From NCBI GenBank assembly GCA_904387305.1, contig CAJFLB010000004.1:1-63221 (forward strand): a DNA stretch of 63,221 bases, read 5' to 3'. The translations under genes were made by a program, and so were the position numbers. Positions 33,554-42,939 of this stretch are shown here, piece after piece. The notes below the pieces were generated by a model that was not told the DNA's origin, searched no databases, and was given only the letters and a program-made list of their open reading frames with translations. Each line of letters starts with the position of its first letter. Position 1 is the first letter of the stretch. The stretch comes from an uncultured Clostridia bacterium (GTDB lineage Bacteria; Bacillota; Clostridia; TANB77; CAG-508).

Positions 33554-33582
33554 TTTACACCGCTATAAAAATGTGATATACT
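33554..33582 (+). promoter_or_regulatory. Promoter of the 44-residue membrane peptide gene
   Basis: TTTACA (33554-33559) and TATACT (33577-33582) are exactly 17 bp apart; the start codon is 31 bp downstream. A hairpin near 33468-33497 (AGAACGCATAT with ATATGTGTTCT) separates it from ackA. Confidence 0.7.
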
Positions 33583-33612
33583 AGTACTATCAATTTTTAG
33601 GAGGGCATAGGT

Positions 33613-33747
33613 ATGAAGAAAAAACGGTTTGATATGGAAAAAATAATGGATAAAATCTCCATTATAGCTACAATATTAATGGCAGTAGTTTCTATATACA
33701 ATACAATTGTTGTAACGACATTAAAAGAGACTCGAAAAGACTTGTAA
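33613..33747 (+). CDS. Small single-pass membrane peptide (44 residues)
   Basis: The frame starts at an ATG after AGGAGGG. The product has a basic start (MKKKRFDMEKIMDKIS), one hydrophobic segment (IIATILMAVVSIYNTIVV) and a charged tail (LKETRKDL). It has its own near-consensus promoter and a terminator directly after the stop. On the opposite strand a promoter-like pair at 33720-33748 points back across the gene. This plan recalls holin-like type I toxins, but I recognise no family, so the function stays open. Confidence 0.6.
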   Translation: MKKKRFDMEKIMDKISIIATILMAVVSIYNTIVVTTLKETRKDL

Positions 33748-33748
33748 A
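33720..33748 (-). promoter_or_regulatory. Possible antisense promoter across the small membrane peptide gene
   Basis: On the minus strand TTTACA (33748-33743) and TTTAAT (33725-33720) are 17 bp apart. A transcript from it would run antisense through the 44-residue frame. Chance occurrence in AT-rich DNA is a real alternative. Confidence 0.3.
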
Positions 33749-33758
33749 CCGTGACAAA

Positions 33759-33796
33759 AGTGAGGGGAGTTAATCTCCCTCGCTATTTTAATATTT
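33759..33796 (+). terminator. Terminator after the small membrane peptide gene
   Basis: AGTGAGGGGAG (33759-33769) pairs with CTCCCTCGCT (33775-33784) with one bulge; a T-rich stretch follows and guaB starts 20 bp later. Confidence 0.7.
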
Positions 33797-33816
33797 TAAT
33801 AGATGGAGGAGTTAAT

Positions 33817-35322
33817 ATGGCAAAGATTTTAGAAGATATTTCAAGAACATTTAATGAGTTTTTATTATTACCAAACTTAACAGATGAAAGATGTATACCA
33901 AGTAAGGTATCTTTAAAAACACCACTTGTAAAATACAAAAAAGGAGAAGAACCAAAATATTATGCTAATATTCCAATGGTATCTGCGATTATGCAATCTG
34001 TATCTGGAGTAGATATGGGAATCGCTTTAGCTAGAGAAGGTGGAGTTGCATTTATTTATGGTTCACAAAGTATTGAATCACAAGCAGAAATGGTGAGACA
34101 AGTAAAAAAACACAAAGCTGGATTTATCGTTAGCGATTCAAATGTAAAATCTGGAACACCTTTAAAAGATGTCATTGACTTAGTTATCAAAACAGGACAT
34201 TCAACAGTTATGATTACAGAAGACGGAACAGCAAAAGGAAAATTTATCGGACTAGTAACAGATAAAGATTACCGTGTATCAAGAGATGATTTAGAAGCTC
34301 CAATCGATAATTTCATGACACCAAAGGAAAAAGCAGTATGGGCACATGAAGGAATTTCTTTATCAGAAGCAAATGATTTAATATGGGAAAAGAAAATTGC
34401 ATGTTTGCCAATATTAACTAAAGAAGGAAACTTAAAATATTTAGTATTTAGAAAAGATTATGAAGAAAGAAAAAATAATCCGGATTCTTTATTAGACGAA
34501 AATAAGAGATATATTGTAGGTGCAGGTATCAATACAAGAGATCATGAACAAAGAATACCAGCATTAGTAGATGCAGGTGTAGATTTAATTTGTATGGATT
34601 CTTCAGATGGATATTCTGTATGGCAAAAAAACACAATTGATTTTGTAAGAGCCAAATATGGAGATTCTGTTAAAATTGGTGCAGGAAATGTTGTAGATGC
34701 AGAAGGATTTAGATACTTAGCAGAAGCCGGAGCAGACTTCATTAAAGTAGGTGTCGGTGGAGGATCTATTTGTATCACACGTGAAACCAAAGGTATTGGA
34801 CGTGGACAAGCCTCAGCTTTAATTGATGTTGTTGCAGAAAGAGATAAATATTTTGAAGAAACAGGAATCTATATACCAGTTTGTTCAGATGGTGGAATTG
34901 TGCATGATCATCATATTACCATTGCTTTAGCATTAGGAGCAGATTTTGTTATGATGGGAAGATATTTCGCTAGATTTGATGAAAGCCCAACAAGAGTTGT
35001 TAAAAAAGGAAATGGGTATGTAAAAGAATATTGGGGAGAAGGTTCTAATAGAGCAAGAAACTGGCAAAGATATGATATGGGAGGAGATGCAAAACTTTCA
35101 TTTGAAGAAGGTGTTGATTCATATATTCCATATGCAGGTAAATTAAAAGATAATTTAGCAATTACTTGTGCAAAAATTAAATCAACGATGTGTAACTGTG
35201 GAAGTGTTACAATCCCTGAATTACACGAAAAAGCAAGATTAACATTAGTGTCTGATGTTAGTATTTCAGAAGGTAGTGCACATGATGTTATTTTAAAAGA
35301 AATTGATAATCAATATAAGTAA
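33817..35322 (+). CDS. guaB: Inosine-5'-monophosphate dehydrogenase
   Basis: It oxidises IMP to XMP in guanine nucleotide synthesis. The 501-residue protein has the barrel interrupted by a CBS pair (about 90-225). The catalytic loop is [18 protein letters not shown] with the active Cys, and [28 protein letters not shown] forms the phosphate site. The start at 33817 follows GGAGG; upstream in-frame codons overlap the previous terminator and are rejected. A terminator lies 11 bp after the stop, so the gene appears to be the end of its unit. Confidence 0.96.
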   Translation: MAKILEDISRTFNEFLLLPNLTDERCIPSKVSLKTPLVKYKKGEEPKYYANIPMVSAIMQSVSGVDMGIALAREGGVAFIYGSQSIESQAEMVRQVKKHKAGFIVSDSNVKSGTPLKDVIDLVIKTGHSTVMITEDGTAKGKFIGLVTDKDYRVSRDDLEAPIDNFMTPKEKAVWAHEGISLSEANDLIWEKKIACLPILTKEGNLKYLVFRKDYEERKNNPDSLLDENKRYIVGAGINTRDHEQRIPALVDAGVDLICMDSSDGYSVWQKNTIDFVRAKYGDSVKIGAGNVVDAEGFRYLAEAGADFIKVGVGGGSICITRETKGIGRGQASALIDVVAERDKYFEETGIYIPVCSDGGIVHDHHITIALALGADFVMMGRYFARFDESPTRVVKKGNGYVKEYWGEGSNRARNWQRYDMGGDAKLSFEEGVDSYIPYAGKLKDNLAITCAKIKSTMCNCGSVTIPELHEKARLTLVSDVSISEGSAHDVILKEIDNQYK

Positions 35323-35333
35323 GATATATAAAA

Positions 35334-35374
35334 AAAGAGGTGGAATATGTAAAAAATGTTCCATCTCTTTTTTT
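35334..35374 (+). terminator. guaB terminator
   Basis: AAAGAGGTGGAA (35334-35345) pairs with TTCCATCTCTTT (35359-35370) with one G-T pair, then T residues to 35374. Confidence 0.88.
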
Positions 35375-35510
35375 GTTGAATAGGAGAAATTAAAAAAATG
35401 CTGCTGTTCAGCTTAATCATATTTTAATATAATAGTAAAATTATATGTATATATATGTTTATATAAATAGAAATTTAGTATAAAATCATAAAAAAGAAAA
35501 ATGAAAACTA

Positions 35511-35539
35511 TTGACAAAATAAGATTACAAATGTAAACT
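35511..35539 (+). promoter_or_regulatory. Promoter of the surface-protein operon
   Basis: TTGACA (35511-35516) and TAAACT (35534-35539) are separated by 17 bp, 30 bp before the next start codon and its AAAGGAGG site. Confidence 0.6.
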
Positions 35540-35569
35540 ATACAAAAGGAAAAAGGAGGAATCATTCAA

Positions 35570-36382
35570 ATGAAAAAAAATATTTTAAGCTTTATATTTA
35601 TATTGGCAATCATAATCAATTTATTACCAATAGCAAAGGTACAGGCAGTAATGAAGAACAACAATCCACTATTGAGAGATATAAAAATTGATGGACAAGC
35701 TATTGAACCACAATTTGACCAGTTTATTACAGATTACGTTATAGCAATTGGTGAAGATAAAGACAAAATAGAAATAGAGGCAATAACAGATGATCCAAAT
35801 GCAACAGCAGAAATTATAGGTGATACAAATTTAAAAACAGGGGTAAATGATTTCAAAATCAAAGTAACGGCAGAGGATGGAACAACTACAAATTCTTATT
35901 ATTTACATATCACAAAAGGAAATCAAGAAAAAGCAAATGCAAATTTAAAAAGTTTAGAAGTAAAGGGAATACAATTGAATCCAGCATTTAACGATAAAGA
36001 TATTAATTATCTTGTGGAATATGAAGGATATATAGAAAATTTAGATATTGTAGCAACTCCTGAAAATGAAAATGCAAAAGTAGAAATATTAGATAATAAT
36101 AATTTTAGTAGTACACTTCATATTGTTACAGTAAAAGTGACTGCTGAAGATGGTGTTACAACAAAAGAATATAAATTAACAGCGAAAAAAGCAGGAGAAA
36201 GTGTTGAAGACCCAAGTGGATTAGAAGAATATGAAGAAGATTTAGAACAAGCAAAACAAGAAGAACAAAAGCAAAATAATCAACAATATATCATTTGGGG
36301 AGGAATTGCATTCCTTATTTTAGTAGTGATTATTGTGTTAGTAGTAATAGCAAAAAAAGGAAAGAAAAAAGAAGAAAAATAA
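35570..36382 (+). CDS. Secreted, membrane-anchored protein with two cadherin-like beta-sandwich domains
   Basis: A 270-residue surface protein. It has a signal peptide (about 1-26, ending VQAV). Two cadherin-like domains follow (about 33-120 and 124-210), each closing with the family motif KVTAEDGTTTNSYYLHI or KVTAEDGVTTKEYKLTA. An acidic, Gln-rich linker leads to a C-terminal membrane segment (about 243-262) and a Lys-rich tail. It is thus held in the membrane from its C terminus, with the domains in the wall. It heads a unit with two wall hydrolases; it may act as a scaffold or binding partner. No catalytic site is seen. Confidence 0.87.
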   Translation: MKKNILSFIFILAIIINLLPIAKVQAVMKNNNPLLRDIKIDGQAIEPQFDQFITDYVIAIGEDKDKIEIEAITDDPNATAEIIGDTNLKTGVNDFKIKVTAEDGTTTNSYYLHITKGNQEKANANLKSLEVKGIQLNPAFNDKDINYLVEYEGYIENLDIVATPENENAKVEILDNNNFSSTLHIVTVKVTAEDGVTTKEYKLTAKKAGESVEDPSGLEEYEEDLEQAKQEEQKQNNQQYIIWGGIAFLILVVIIVLVVIAKKGKKKEEK

Positions 36383-36461
36383 ATTGTCAAAAAAAAGTAT
36401 AAATGATATACTTAAGAAGATAAAAGAGGATAAATATTTATCTTTAGAAAGGAATAAAAAA

Positions 36462-39296
36462 ATGAAAATAGTAAAAAATATCGTATTCATAAGTATTGTA
36501 TGTATTTTAATCATATTAAGTTTTGGGCAAGTGTCGAAAGCTGCTGATACATATTATCAATATGTAAAAACAGGAATTGACCAATTTCCAGCATCTTATC
36601 AAGAAAGATTGCAACAATTAGCAAGTAAATATCCAAATTGGAAATTTCAAGCATATTACACAGGAATTTCATGGGACGAATTAATACAAAATGAAAGAGA
36701 TGAAAATGTGCATAGAAATCGTGTAACAAATAATGCACCAAAATCTTGGAAAAACAGTTGTGGATATGTATATGATGGATGGGCATGTGCTTCTGATGCA
36801 ATTGTAGCATATTATTTAGATCCTAGAAATTTCTTAAATGAAACACAAATATTTCAATTTGTAGAAAGTTCTTATAATCCAGATGTGCAAACACTAGCTG
36901 CCATCCAAGAATCTGTAAAAGGAACATTTTTAGATGCAACCATTACATGTAATGACTTAAATAACAATCTAGTAACAATGTCTTATGCAGAAATGATTAT
37001 CAAAGCAGCACAAGAATCTAATATAAGTGCTTTTTATATAAAAAGTAAAATCATTCAAGAGGTAGGAAGTCAAGGAAGCGGTTCTGTTTCTGGAACATAT
37101 CCAGGATATGAAGGATATTATAATTTTTACAATTTTGGAGCATATGATACAGGAGACCCAATTGCAAATGGTTTACTATATGCAAAAGATAAAGGATGGG
37201 ACAGTCCATATAAAGCGATTGTGGACGGAGCAAGTTTAATTGGCAAAAATTATATTGAAGCTGGACAAAACACAGCATACTTTAATAAATGGGATGTTGT
37301 AGGAACAAAAATATTAAGAGATGGAGAATCTCAAACAGTTAATAAGTCAGATATGTTTTGGCATCAATATATGACAAATATCCAAGATCCAACATCACAA
37401 TCATATTCAAATTATGAGTTATATAGCAATAGTTTGCAAAGTGAAATAACATTTATCATACCAGTATATGATAACATGCCAGCATCTAATCCAATGCCAC
37501 AAGACGTACCAGTTCAAGGAATAACAATGCAACAAGATAGTTTTGTTGTCAACATAGATGAAACAGGAGATGCTATTCCAATCATAACACCATCTAATGC
37601 AACTGAGCAAAGTGTGGAATGGACATCATCAGACCCTGAAGTTGTAAGAGTTTGGAATGGACATTTTAGAGGTTTAAAAGAAGGTACATCAGTATTAACA
37701 GCAAAAACAATTGATGGTGGATATACAGCAACTTGCACAGTAACAGTTCTAGATCCGAACAAGCAATATGTAAGTGATATTCAATTTGAACAAGATGAGT
37801 ATATTATACAAATTGATGAAGCAATAGATATACCATTTACATATACTCCAGAAGATAGTGTTAACTATGAATTTGATTGGATTTCATCAGATTCAGAAGT
37901 GTTAAGAGTATATAATAATAGATTTAGAGGATTAAAAGAAGGTACAGCAGAAGTGATTGTTAGAACACGTTTTGGACCAACTGTAGAGAAAAGAATAAAA
38001 GTTATTGTACGTGACCCGAATAAAAACTATGTAGAAAATATATGGATTGAGAGTTCACAATATGTTGTAAAAGAAGATGAAGCAGTGGATGTAAACTTCT
38101 CATTTACACCAGCAGACAGTGTAAATGCAGAATTTGAATGGTATTCAACAAATACAGAGGTTTTAAGAGTATATAACAATAGATTTAGAGGATTAAAAGA
38201 AGGTACTGCACAAATTGTAGTAAAAACATTAGATGGAACGGTAGCAACAAGTAGTAATGTAACAGTTGAAAAACCATATGTAGAAGATATACAATTTGAG
38301 CAAACAGAATATACTGTAGATATTAATGAAGCATTATACATACCATTTACATATTCTCCTAAAAATGCTTGCAATTATGAATTTGACTGGATATCAAGTG
38401 ATCCAGAAACAGTGAGAGTGTATAACAATTATTTTAGAGGATTAAAAGAAGGTACTGCAGAAATCATTGTTAGAACACGTTTTGGACCAACTATAGAAAA
38501 GAGGATAAAAGTAAATGTAGTAGATTATAGTAAAGCAACAGTAGAAGATATTGTATTAGATAAAACATCTTATATTGTGAATATAGATGAAGCAGTAGAT
38601 ATCCCATTTAGTTGGACACCAGAGTATGCATCTAATGCGGAATTCGATTGGATTTCATCAGATTCAGAAGTGTTAAGAGTATATAACAATCGATTTAGAG
38701 CATTGAAAGAAGGAACAGCAGAAGTCATTGTAAGAACAAGAGATGGAAGTTTAGAAGAAAGAATAAAAGTAGTTGTAAGAGATCCTAATAAAACATATGT
38801 AACAGATATACAATTACCACAAATGGAATATACAATTTACGAAACGCAAGCAGTGGATATACCATTTACATACAATCCAACCAATGCAGTAAATGCGGAG
38901 TTTGAATGGTATTCAACAAATCCAGAAGTGTTAAGAGTATATAATAATCGATTTAGAGGATTAAAAGAAGGTACGGCAGAGGTTGTCGTAAGAACTTTGG
39001 ATGGTACATATGAAGAAAGAATTACAGTAAATGTAAAACCATCAGGGTTAGTACAAGAAATCATATTAGGACAAACAGAATATACTGTTAAGGAAGATGA
39101 AGCAGTCGATATCAATGATTTTAGTTGGACACCACAATATGCAACAAATGCACAATTTGAATGGTTTTCAACTGATCCAGAAATTGTAAGAGTATATAAC
39201 AATCGATTTAGAGGATTAAAGAAAGGTACTGCAGAAGTAGTGGTTAGAACACTAGATCAAAGTATTGAAAGAAGGATTAAAGTAACTGTTGAATAA
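36462..39296 (+). CDS. Secreted glucosaminidase-like wall hydrolase with seven Ig-like repeats
   Basis: A 944-residue secreted protein with a signal peptide (about 1-28, ending VSKAAD). The N-terminal catalytic part (about 30-330) includes WKFQAYYTGISWDELI, YYLDPRNFLNETQIFQF, a Glu in KSKIIQEVGSQGSG and YYNFYNFGAYDTG; these are features of GH73-type endo-beta-N-acetylglucosaminidases. Seven Ig-like repeats of about 80-90 residues follow, each ending in a block like EVLRVYNNRFRGLKEGTAEV; the first has RVWNGHFRG instead. The start at 36462 is chosen for its AGAAAGGA site; a TTG at 36384 in frame is less likely. The repeats probably bind the wall or its polymer. Confidence 0.9.
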   Translation: MKIVKNIVFISIVCILIILSFGQVSKAADTYYQYVKTGIDQFPASYQERLQQLASKYPNWKFQAYYTGISWDELIQNERDENVHRNRVTNNAPKSWKNSCGYVYDGWACASDAIVAYYLDPRNFLNETQIFQFVESSYNPDVQTLAAIQESVKGTFLDATITCNDLNNNLVTMSYAEMIIKAAQESNISAFYIKSKIIQEVGSQGSGSVSGTYPGYEGYYNFYNFGAYDTGDPIANGLLYAKDKGWDSPYKAIVDGASLIGKNYIEAGQNTAYFNKWDVVGTKILRDGESQTVNKSDMFWHQYMTNIQDPTSQSYSNYELYSNSLQSEITFIIPVYDNMPASNPMPQDVPVQGITMQQDSFVVNIDETGDAIPIITPSNATEQSVEWTSSDPEVVRVWNGHFRGLKEGTSVLTAKTIDGGYTATCTVTVLDPNKQYVSDIQFEQDEYIIQIDEAIDIPFTYTPEDSVNYEFDWISSDSEVLRVYNNRFRGLKEGTAEVIVRTRFGPTVEKRIKVIVRDPNKNYVENIWIESSQYVVKEDEAVDVNFSFTPADSVNAEFEWYSTNTEVLRVYNNRFRGLKEGTAQIVVKTLDGTVATSSNVTVEKPYVEDIQFEQTEYTVDINEALYIPFTYSPKNACNYEFDWISSDPETVRVYNNYFRGLKEGTAEIIVRTRFGPTIEKRIKVNVVDYSKATVEDIVLDKTSYIVNIDEAVDIPFSWTPEYASNAEFDWISSDSEVLRVYNNRFRALKEGTAEVIVRTRDGSLEERIKVVVRDPNKTYVTDIQLPQMEYTIYETQAVDIPFTYNPTNAVNAEFEWYSTNPEVLRVYNNRFRGLKEGTAEVVVRTLDGTYEERITVNVKPSGLVQEIILGQTEYTVKEDEAVDINDFSWTPQYATNAQFEWFSTDPEIVRVYNNRFRGLKKGTAEVVVRTLDQSIERRIKVTVE

Positions 39297-39306
39297 GGGG
39301 GAAAAT

Positions 39307-41841
39307 ATGGTGAAAAGAGTTTTTCAAATCATTATAATAATGATTATGACTTTCGCATTTATTGGGATTTTACAAACGGTAGTTAATGCAGCAGATGAAG
39401 AAGGAAATTTTGTTGTTGTACTGGATCCGGGCCATGGTGGCTCAGATCCAGGAGCTGCTAATAGTAGATTTGGATTAAGAGAATCAGAGATTAATTATAA
39501 AATAGCGATTTATGCAAAAGAAGAATTAGAAAAATATGAAGGTGTAAAAGTTTATTTAACAAGATATGCAGACAATCCAAGCATATATGATAGAGGAGAG
39601 TTTGCTAAAAATTACAATGCAGATTTAGTAGTTAGTATTCATATTAATTCAAGTACATCACAATCTGCTAGAGGTGCGGAAATTTGGGTAACACAAGATA
39701 ATTCGCAAGTAGAATATTATGAAGGAAGCAAAATAGTAGGAGAAAAAATACTATATAGACTTGCAAGATTAGGATTACAAGACCATGGTGTTTCTACACG
39801 TTCTGGAAAACCAAATGAATGGTATCCAAGCGGAGTGGTAAAAGATTATTACGGTATTATTCGATATCCAATGAATTATGGAATTCGTTCTTTATTAGTA
39901 GAACATTGTTATATTAGTAGTGATGCGGATTGTCAACAGTTCCTTAATTCTGATGAAAAATTAAAGAATTTAGGTGTGGCAGATGCACAAGGAATTGTTG
40001 AGGCATATAATCTACAATTAAAAGGACAAGGAAGAGAACCTGTCAGACAAATGAGACTAGATAAAACAGAATTGGAGCTAGAAATTAGTAGTACAAATCC
40101 AGAACCAACAGCACAATTAAATACTATTATTACGCCAACAAATGCCTATATGCAAGGAGCAGACTGGTATTCATCTAATCCAGATGTTGTACGTGTATGG
40201 AATGGACATTTAAGAGGACTAAAAGAAGGAGAGGCTACTATTACAGCAATTAGTTGGAACAACCAAAGAATTGCAAAATGTAAAGTTAGAGTAACTAAAC
40301 CAGCAGTTCCTGTAACAGATATTACAGTAGATAAAACATCACAAACAGTTAATATAGATGAAACTGGAGATATTATTGTTAGCTTTAATCCAAGTAATGC
40401 AACAAATCAAACACTGGTATGGGAATCTTCAGATCCAGAAGTTGTACGTATATGGAATGGACATTTTAGAGGATTGAAAGAAGGAAAATCAATCATAACA
40501 GCAACATCTATTGCAGGTGGAAAACAAGTAAGTTGTGAAGTATATGTAAAAGATCCTTCAAAAATCTATTTAGAAGATATTAATTTAGAAAAAACTGAAT
40601 ATCAAATCAATATAAATGAAGCAATAGATATTCCATTTGAAATTACACCAGAAAATGCAACAAACGCAGAATTGGATTGGATTTCATCAAATCCAGATAT
40701 TTTGAGAGTATATAATAATCGATTTAGAGGATTACAAGCTGGAACAGCAGAAGTGATTATCAGAACACGTATAGGCCCAGTTGTTGAAAAAAGAATAAAA
40801 GTAACTATTAAAGATCCAGGAACAGTACAAGATATTATTCTAGATAAAACAGAATATACAATAAATGAAGATGAAGCAGTTGACATTCCATTCAAAGTTA
40901 CACCAGAATTTGCAACAAATGGAGAATTAGATTGGATTTCATCAAATCCAGATATTTTGAGAGTATATAACAATCGATTTAGAGGATTAAAAGAAGGAAC
41001 AGCAGAGGTAATTATCAGAACACGTACAGGTCCAATGGTTGAAAAGAGAATTCAAGTAAGAGTTGTAAAACCAGGAAAAACTTATGTAGAAAGTGTAACG
41101 ACAGATCAAGAAGAATATACAGCTTATGTTGGTCAAGCAATCGACCTTACATATGATTATGCACCAACCAATAGTGAAAATGCACAATTTGAATGGTATG
41201 CAGAAGACCAAGAAATCATACGTGTATACAATAATCGATTCAGAGGATTAAAAGAAGGAACAACCAATATAGTTGTAAAAACATTAGATGGACTATATGT
41301 AAAAAAAATAAAAGTAACAATCAAAGGCAGTCAAGTAAACGTACAAGATATTATATTAGACCAAACAGAATATACTGTTGATGAAAATGAAGCAGTCGAT
41401 ATTCCTTTTAGCTATACACCAGAATATGCAACAAATGCAGAATTTGATTGGATATCAAGTAATCCAGAAATTTTAAGAGTATACAACAATCGATTTAGAG
41501 GATTAAAAGAAGGGGTAGCTGAAGTGATTGTAAGAACAAGAGATGGAAGCTTAGAAAAAAGAATTAAAGTAAAAGTGCAAAAACCAGGAAAAGTTTATGT
41601 GGAAGATATTATAACAGATAAAGAAGAATATGTAGCAAGTGTAGATGAAGCGGTAGATTTAACATATACATGCACACCACAAAATAGTGAAAATACACAA
41701 TTGGAATGGTATGCAGAAAATCCAGAAATCATAAGAGTATACAATAATCGATTTAGAGGATTAAAAAAGGGGACAACCTATATTGTTGTGAGAACATTAG
41801 ATGGGATGTTTGAAAAAAAAGTAAAAGTAACGATTCAATAA
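39307..41841 (+). CDS. Secreted N-acetylmuramoyl-L-alanine amidase with seven Ig-like repeats
   Basis: An 844-residue wall hydrolase. After a signal peptide (about 1-28) comes an Amidase_3 domain with the zinc ligands His43 (DPGHGGSDPGA), Glu59 (GLRESEIN) and a His in VVSIHINSS, and a late catalytic Glu in LLVEHCYIS. It cleaves the bond between muramic acid and the stem peptide. Seven Ig-like repeats follow, the first two with RVWNGH/RIWNGH and the other five with RVYNNRFRGL. They match those of the preceding glucosaminidase closely, even in DNA. The start at 39307 follows GGGGG; the gene begins 10 bp after its neighbour. Confidence 0.94.
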   Translation: MVKRVFQIIIIMIMTFAFIGILQTVVNAADEEGNFVVVLDPGHGGSDPGAANSRFGLRESEINYKIAIYAKEELEKYEGVKVYLTRYADNPSIYDRGEFAKNYNADLVVSIHINSSTSQSARGAEIWVTQDNSQVEYYEGSKIVGEKILYRLARLGLQDHGVSTRSGKPNEWYPSGVVKDYYGIIRYPMNYGIRSLLVEHCYISSDADCQQFLNSDEKLKNLGVADAQGIVEAYNLQLKGQGREPVRQMRLDKTELELEISSTNPEPTAQLNTIITPTNAYMQGADWYSSNPDVVRVWNGHLRGLKEGEATITAISWNNQRIAKCKVRVTKPAVPVTDITVDKTSQTVNIDETGDIIVSFNPSNATNQTLVWESSDPEVVRIWNGHFRGLKEGKSIITATSIAGGKQVSCEVYVKDPSKIYLEDINLEKTEYQININEAIDIPFEITPENATNAELDWISSNPDILRVYNNRFRGLQAGTAEVIIRTRIGPVVEKRIKVTIKDPGTVQDIILDKTEYTINEDEAVDIPFKVTPEFATNGELDWISSNPDILRVYNNRFRGLKEGTAEVIIRTRTGPMVEKRIQVRVVKPGKTYVESVTTDQEEYTAYVGQAIDLTYDYAPTNSENAQFEWYAEDQEIIRVYNNRFRGLKEGTTNIVVKTLDGLYVKKIKVTIKGSQVNVQDIILDQTEYTVDENEAVDIPFSYTPEYATNAEFDWISSNPEILRVYNNRFRGLKEGVAEVIVRTRDGSLEKRIKVKVQKPGKVYVEDIITDKEEYVASVDEAVDLTYTCTPQNSENTQLEWYAENPEIIRVYNNRFRGLKKGTTYIVVRTLDGMFEKKVKVTIQ

Positions 41842-41859
41842 TAGAAAAGGGGATTGTTT

Positions 41860-42918
41860 ATGGAAAATAAGACTAAAATTTTACTATTTGCATATACAAA
41901 AGTAAATTTAGGAGATAATTTATTTATCTATTTATTATTAAAAAGATATCCGAATATTGATTTTTATATACATGTTGTAGAAAAAGAATATGAAAAAGTA
42001 TATCAAAATTTTGAAAATTTACATTATCTTTATGAAGATAGAGATTTTGATAAAATTCATGTAGAAGATTTTGACGCCTACCTTTATGTAGGCGGCTCTA
42101 TCTTTATGGAATCAGAATATGCAAGACATGAATTAAAAGAAGTAAATAAATTTGTGAAAAGATGTAATGAAAAAAATAAAAAATTCTTTTATATGTCTTG
42201 CAATTTTGGACCATATCAAACAGAAGAATATTTCAATTTAGCAAAAGAAACATATTCACTTTGTGGAGGGATTTGTTTTCGTGATAAGAAATCATATAAC
42301 TTGTTTAAAGAAATTCCACAAGTAAGACAAGCACCAGATATGGCTTTTACATTACCAGTAGAAAACATAGAAAAAGAAAAAAATACAATAGGAATTTCTG
42401 TTATTAGTTTAGCCATTAGAGAAGACTTAAAAGAAAAAGAAGGTGCTTATAATGACTTCATCAAGAGAATTATTATCAAATTTGCAAAAAGAAATTATCA
42501 AGTGACATTATTTGGATTTTCAGAATTTGAAAAAGATAGTGAAGCAATCCAAACAATACTTTCAACAGTACCAGATGAATACAAAAACAATGTTCATGTG
42601 GAAATTTTTAAAGAAAACATAGAAGAATATCTAAAAAAATATGCCAAAATGGAATATATGGTATGTGGAAGATTTCATTCTATGATATTATCTATGTTAT
42701 ATGGACAAAAAATTTATAATTTAACATATAGTAAAAAGCAAGAAACCGTTATTGAGGAGTCAAAATTTTTTAGTAGATATCAACCTATTAGAGATATGAA
42801 TTATGAAACGGTATTAAGAAAATATTATTTTAAAAAAGCAAGTAATTATAAGTTAAAAAAAGTAATCAAAGAAGCAGAAAACCAATTTAATGATTTAGAA
42901 GATTTGTTAAAAAAATAA
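41860..42918 (+). CDS. Polysaccharide pyruvyltransferase family protein
   Basis: A 352-residue cytoplasmic protein. It opens with KILLFAYTKVNLGDNLFIYLL, the NxGD segment typical of the CsaB/polysaccharide pyruvyltransferase family. Later come YVGGSIFMESEY, SCNFGPYQTEEYF and, near the C terminus, VCGRFHSMILSMLYG, the conserved RxHxxI-type motif. Family members add pyruvyl ketals to wall polysaccharides, which S-layer-type domains then recognise. The start at 41860 follows AAAAGGGGA. It lies 18 bp after the amidase gene, hinting that polymer modification and the repeat-bearing hydrolases are linked. Confidence 0.85.
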   Translation: MENKTKILLFAYTKVNLGDNLFIYLLLKRYPNIDFYIHVVEKEYEKVYQNFENLHYLYEDRDFDKIHVEDFDAYLYVGGSIFMESEYARHELKEVNKFVKRCNEKNKKFFYMSCNFGPYQTEEYFNLAKETYSLCGGICFRDKKSYNLFKEIPQVRQAPDMAFTLPVENIEKEKNTIGISVISLAIREDLKEKEGAYNDFIKRIIIKFAKRNYQVTLFGFSEFEKDSEAIQTILSTVPDEYKNNVHVEIFKENIEEYLKKYAKMEYMVCGRFHSMILSMLYGQKIYNLTYSKKQETVIEESKFFSRYQPIRDMNYETVLRKYYFKKASNYKLKKVIKEAENQFNDLEDLLKK

Positions 42919-42939
42919 CCATGAATAGGAGAAACAGAA

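Noticed and set aside
33751..33816. Upstream start for guaB
   Set aside because: The extension is translated terminator hairpin; the ATG at 33817 has GGAGG and the conserved N terminus.
36384..36461. Earlier TTG start for the glucosaminidase-like gene
   Set aside because: It would bury the signal peptide behind 26 charged residues and has no ribosome site; 36462 has AGAAAGGA and a clean signal peptide.
36462..41841. CRISPR or long tandem-repeat array
   Set aside because: The repeated DNA encodes Ig-like protein domains of 80-90 residues and has no short direct repeats with unique spacers.
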